Shown here piece after piece: positions 7,197 through 8,606 of a DNA stretch of 8,606 nt. The stretch covers positions 1 through 8,606 of the forward strand of contig DATEQV010000392.1 of NCBI GenBank assembly GCA_035272265.1. Direction: 5' to 3'. Numbering within the stretch: position 1 is the stretch's first letter; every line of letters begins with the position of its first letter. The notes under the pieces were generated by a model. The model worked only from the letters and a program-made list of their open reading frames with translations, did not search any database and had not been told where the DNA came from. Made by a program: the position numbers and the translations under genes. Origin of the DNA: Acidisphaera sp035272265 (GTDB lineage: Bacteria; Pseudomonadota; Alphaproteobacteria; Acetobacterales; Acetobacteraceae).

Positions 7197-8146
7197 AGTT
7201 CAGCCACTCGTTTCGTCGTGGCGGAGGCGGTTCGCTGGGACGGCCAGATCGCGACCGGCAGCGCCGCCTTGATCGTCAGCATCGCGCTCGGCCGCATTCC
7301 GTTCGCCGCCAGCATCCGCTCCATCGCGTCGCGTCCGAAGCCGGGCCAGCGATGGGCGAAGCGCTGCACGATCTCGTGCCGCTTGTGCGCCAGCAGGTCG
7401 ATCACCAGCAGCCGCCCGCCCGGGCGCAAGACCCGCACCGCTTCGGCGATCGCGCCGTCCGGGTCCTCGGCGTAGTGCAGCACCATCTGCATGACCGCGA
7501 GGTCGCAGGACGCATCCGCCAGCGGCAGGCGGTACATGTCGGCCTGCCGCACGCTGCAATGGCTCAGCCCTTCGCGCGCCAGCCGCGCGCGCGCCAGCGC
7601 CAGCATCGCCTTGCTCGCGTCGATCCCGATGCCGCTATCGACCCGAGGCGCGAGCAGCTCCAGCAGCCGTCCGGTGCCGGTGCCGATATCGACCAGCCGC
7701 CCCAGTCCGCTCGCCGGCAGGTGGGCGAGCAGGCTGCTCTCCACGGCCTGCGCCGGCAGATCGAGCGCGCGCATCTCGTCCCAGTCGGCGCCTTGCTTGC
7801 GGAAGCTCTCGGACGCGGCGCGCGCACGTTCGGCGACCACGCGCGCGGCCTCGCGCCGGTCGGCCGCCAGCAGCGGATCGTCCGCCGGCAGCCGCGCGGC
7901 CAGGTCGCGCGCGAGCCCGCCGCCCGCGCCGGTCGGCAGCGCGTACCAGACATTGGCCCCCTCGGGGATGCGCTCGAGCAGTCCTGCGTCGGTCATCAGC
8001 TTCAGGTGGCGCGAGAGCCGCGGCTGCGACTGGCCCAGGATCTCGCACAATTCGGTGACGCAGAAAGCGCCGCGCGCCGCCAGCGCCAGCAGGCGAAGCC
8101 GGGTCGGTTCGGCGGCGGCGCGCAAGGCGGCGAGCAGGTCTTCCAC
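7187..8146 (-). CDS. ArsR-family regulator fused to SAM-dependent methyltransferase
   Basis: The 319-aa protein joins an N-terminal ArsR-type winged helix-turn-helix (about residues 1-70: AEPTRLRLL, TELCEILGQSQPRLSRHLKLM as recognition region, then GLLERIPEGANVWYAL as wing) to a class I methyltransferase fold (about 130-290). The SAM site is seen as VDIGTGTGR (152-160), GIDAS (174-178), an acidic QADMYRLPL (201-209) and the post-motif VLRPGGRLLVIDLL. No metal-binding Cys pair typical of ArsR/SmtB sensors is evident. Position before metH fits the SAH/SAM-responsive regulators of the methionine cycle (SahR-like, from memory), with the methyltransferase fold perhaps acting as the SAM/SAH sensor. 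The start is GTG 8146: an in-frame TAG lies two codons upstream (8150-8152), and no good Shine-Dalgarno is seen. A 22-bp palindrome sits just ahead of it and is the likely autoregulatory operator. Confidence 0.9.
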   Translation of the reverse strand: MEDLLAALRAAAEPTRLRLLALAARGAFCVTELCEILGQSQPRLSRHLKLMTDAGLLERIPEGANVWYALPTGAGGGLARDLAARLPADDPLLAADRREAARVVAERARAASESFRKQGADWDEMRALDLPAQAVESSLLAHLPASGLGRLVDIGTGTGRLLELLAPRVDSGIGIDASKAMLALARARLAREGLSHCSVRQADMYRLPLADASCDLAVMQMVLHYAEDPDGAIAEAVRVLRPGGRLLVIDLLAHKRHEIVQRFAHRWPGFGRDAMERMLAANGMRPSAMLTIKAALPVAIWPSQRTASATTKRVAELAV

Positions 8147-8157
8147 GGTCTATGCAT

Positions 8158-8179
8158 GACATAAAGATATCCTTATGTC
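8158..8179. promoter_or_regulatory. 22-bp palindromic operator between divergent genes
   Basis: GACATAA (8158-8164) and TTATGTC (8173-8179) are perfect inverted arms around a centre containing GATATC; 10 of the 11 possible base pairs match, the exception being A8165/C8172. It stands out as AT-rich in a GC-rich region and lies in the 39-nt gap between two divergent start codons. Its size and symmetry suit a dimeric ArsR-type repressor, and it recalls the conserved sites I remember upstream of ArsR-methyltransferase/metF/metH operons in Alphaproteobacteria. Binding here should block both genes and would autoregulate the regulator. Confidence 0.75.
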
Positions 8180-8185
8180 TAGGAG

Positions 8186-8539
8186 ATGAGCTTCCGCCTC
8201 GACGCCCGCATTCCCGTGCTGCCCGCGCCCGCGCCCGCGGTCGACGGCGAGCGTGCGGCATGGCTGCTGGAAGCCGGCCACGACGCGCCGGCGGACGCGG
8301 TCGCGGTCGAGCGGTTCGCGTCCGCTTTGCCGGTGCATCCCGCCGGCTGCGCCTGCTGCGCGCCGCGCGGCCCGATCGCCGAGGCGTTGCGCCGTCTGTT
8401 CCTGGCGCGGGCGAAAGGCCCGTTCTTTACCGTCGTGCGCGTCGCGGCCTCGGCGGCGGGCGAGGCGGCCGTGCGGGACGTGCTGGATAGCGATCCGCTC
8501 GTCAGCGGTTGGTTCCGGTGGGACCAGCCGCAGCGCTAA
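8186..8539 (+). CDS. small CobW/G3E-like protein lacking the P-loop, unknown function
   Basis: The 117-aa product has AGCACCAPRGPIAEALRRLF at residues 53-72, close to the CobW/G3E hallmark GCxCC followed by an RGD-L-x-x-AL helix. It then has an FFTVVRVAAS strand and DVLDSDPLVSGWFR (98-111), matching the 'DP-V-x-x-FRLDG' segment that follows switch II in CobW GTPases. C55, C57 and C58 would be the metal ligands. The N-terminus (ARIPVLPAPAP) sits where CobW has its P-loop, but no GxxGxGKT is present, and the ETSGLADP and NKxD motifs are absent too. It therefore looks like a minimal or degenerate metal-binding derivative that cannot hydrolyse GTP. The ATG at 8186 directly abuts AGGAG (8181-8185), too close for a normal ribosome site, and an in-frame TAG lies just upstream; GTG 8216 is a possible later start. 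It probably shares the palindromic operator with the metH operon. Confidence 0.65.
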   Translation: MSFRLDARIPVLPAPAPAVDGERAAWLLEAGHDAPADAVAVERFASALPVHPAGCACCAPRGPIAEALRRLFLARAKGPFFTVVRVAASAAGEAAVRDVLDSDPLVSGWFRWDQPQR

Positions 8540-8581
8540 CTCCGCGGGTAATACCAAGTGTGGGAGACAACAAACATATCC

Positions 8582-8606
8582 CGTCATTGCGAGGAGCGAA
8601 GCGACG
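8582..8606. repeat. REP-like intergenic element, cut by the window edge
   Basis: The last 25 bases begin CGTCATTGCGAGG and end AGCGAAGCGACG, with CGTC and GACG as terminal inverted ends. I recall this as the start of a dispersed intergenic palindromic element common in several proteobacterial genomes, usually continuing with AAGCAATCC. Only one copy is in the window and its right part is missing. The preceding 8540-8581 is AT-richer, with no gene seen. Confidence 0.6.

Noticed and set aside
6656..8164. A 502-codon + strand frame opposite metH and the ArsR-methyltransferase gene
   Set aside because: Same Arg/His/Gln-rich shadow composition; the opposite strand has two well-supported genes there.
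1..8606. CRISPR array, tRNA, rRNA or insertion sequence
   Set aside because: No regularly spaced direct repeats, no tRNA-like cloverleaf, no rRNA sequence and no transposase-like frame were seen on either strand.

Overview
The window is GC-rich, densely coded DNA that looks proteobacterial, most likely alphaproteobacterial. The grounds are high third-position GC, a full-length cobalamin-dependent methionine synthase next to an ArsR-methyltransferase fusion gene, and an intergenic REP-like element at the right edge of a kind I recall from alphaproteobacterial genomes. This placement is inference; no rRNA, tRNA or other lineage marker is present.

Left part (1-3050, + strand): the C-terminal end of an upstream gene with a formylglycine-generating-enzyme-like tail, then three tightly packed genes. 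These are a 206-aa all-helical protein; a 546-aa protein overlapping it by 4 bp, with helical repeats at the N-terminus and an anthrax-lethal-factor-like (ATLF, M34-type) zinc metallopeptidase domain at the C-terminus; and a 235-aa CpXC zinc-ribbon protein. The peptidase keeps the HExGH helix, a tyrosine at the lethal-factor spacing and the glutamate zinc ligand, so it looks active. This cassette, which resembles a toxin or effector operon without a recognisable secretion signal, is the most interesting part of the window.

Middle and right part (3065-8146, - strand): reading leftward, an ArsR-type regulator fused to a SAM-dependent methyltransferase, full-length metH (1162 aa, all four modules intact), and a Uma2-family (DUF820) putative nuclease. 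The ArsR-methyltransferase and metH are 33 nt apart and form a methionine/SAM-cycle operon. Uma2 follows metH after 24 nt and probably rides on the same transcript. No metF lies between the regulator and metH.

Right edge (8147-8606): a 22-bp near-perfect palindrome fills much of the 39-nt gap between the ArsR-methyltransferase gene and a divergent 117-aa gene, and is the probable operator for both. The 117-aa protein looks like a remnant or minimal derivative of a CobW/G3E metal-chaperone GTPase: it keeps the GCxCC metal motif but has lost the P-loop. An AT-richer spacer and a truncated REP-like element finish the window. The + strand cassette and the - strand operon converge at about 3050-3065.
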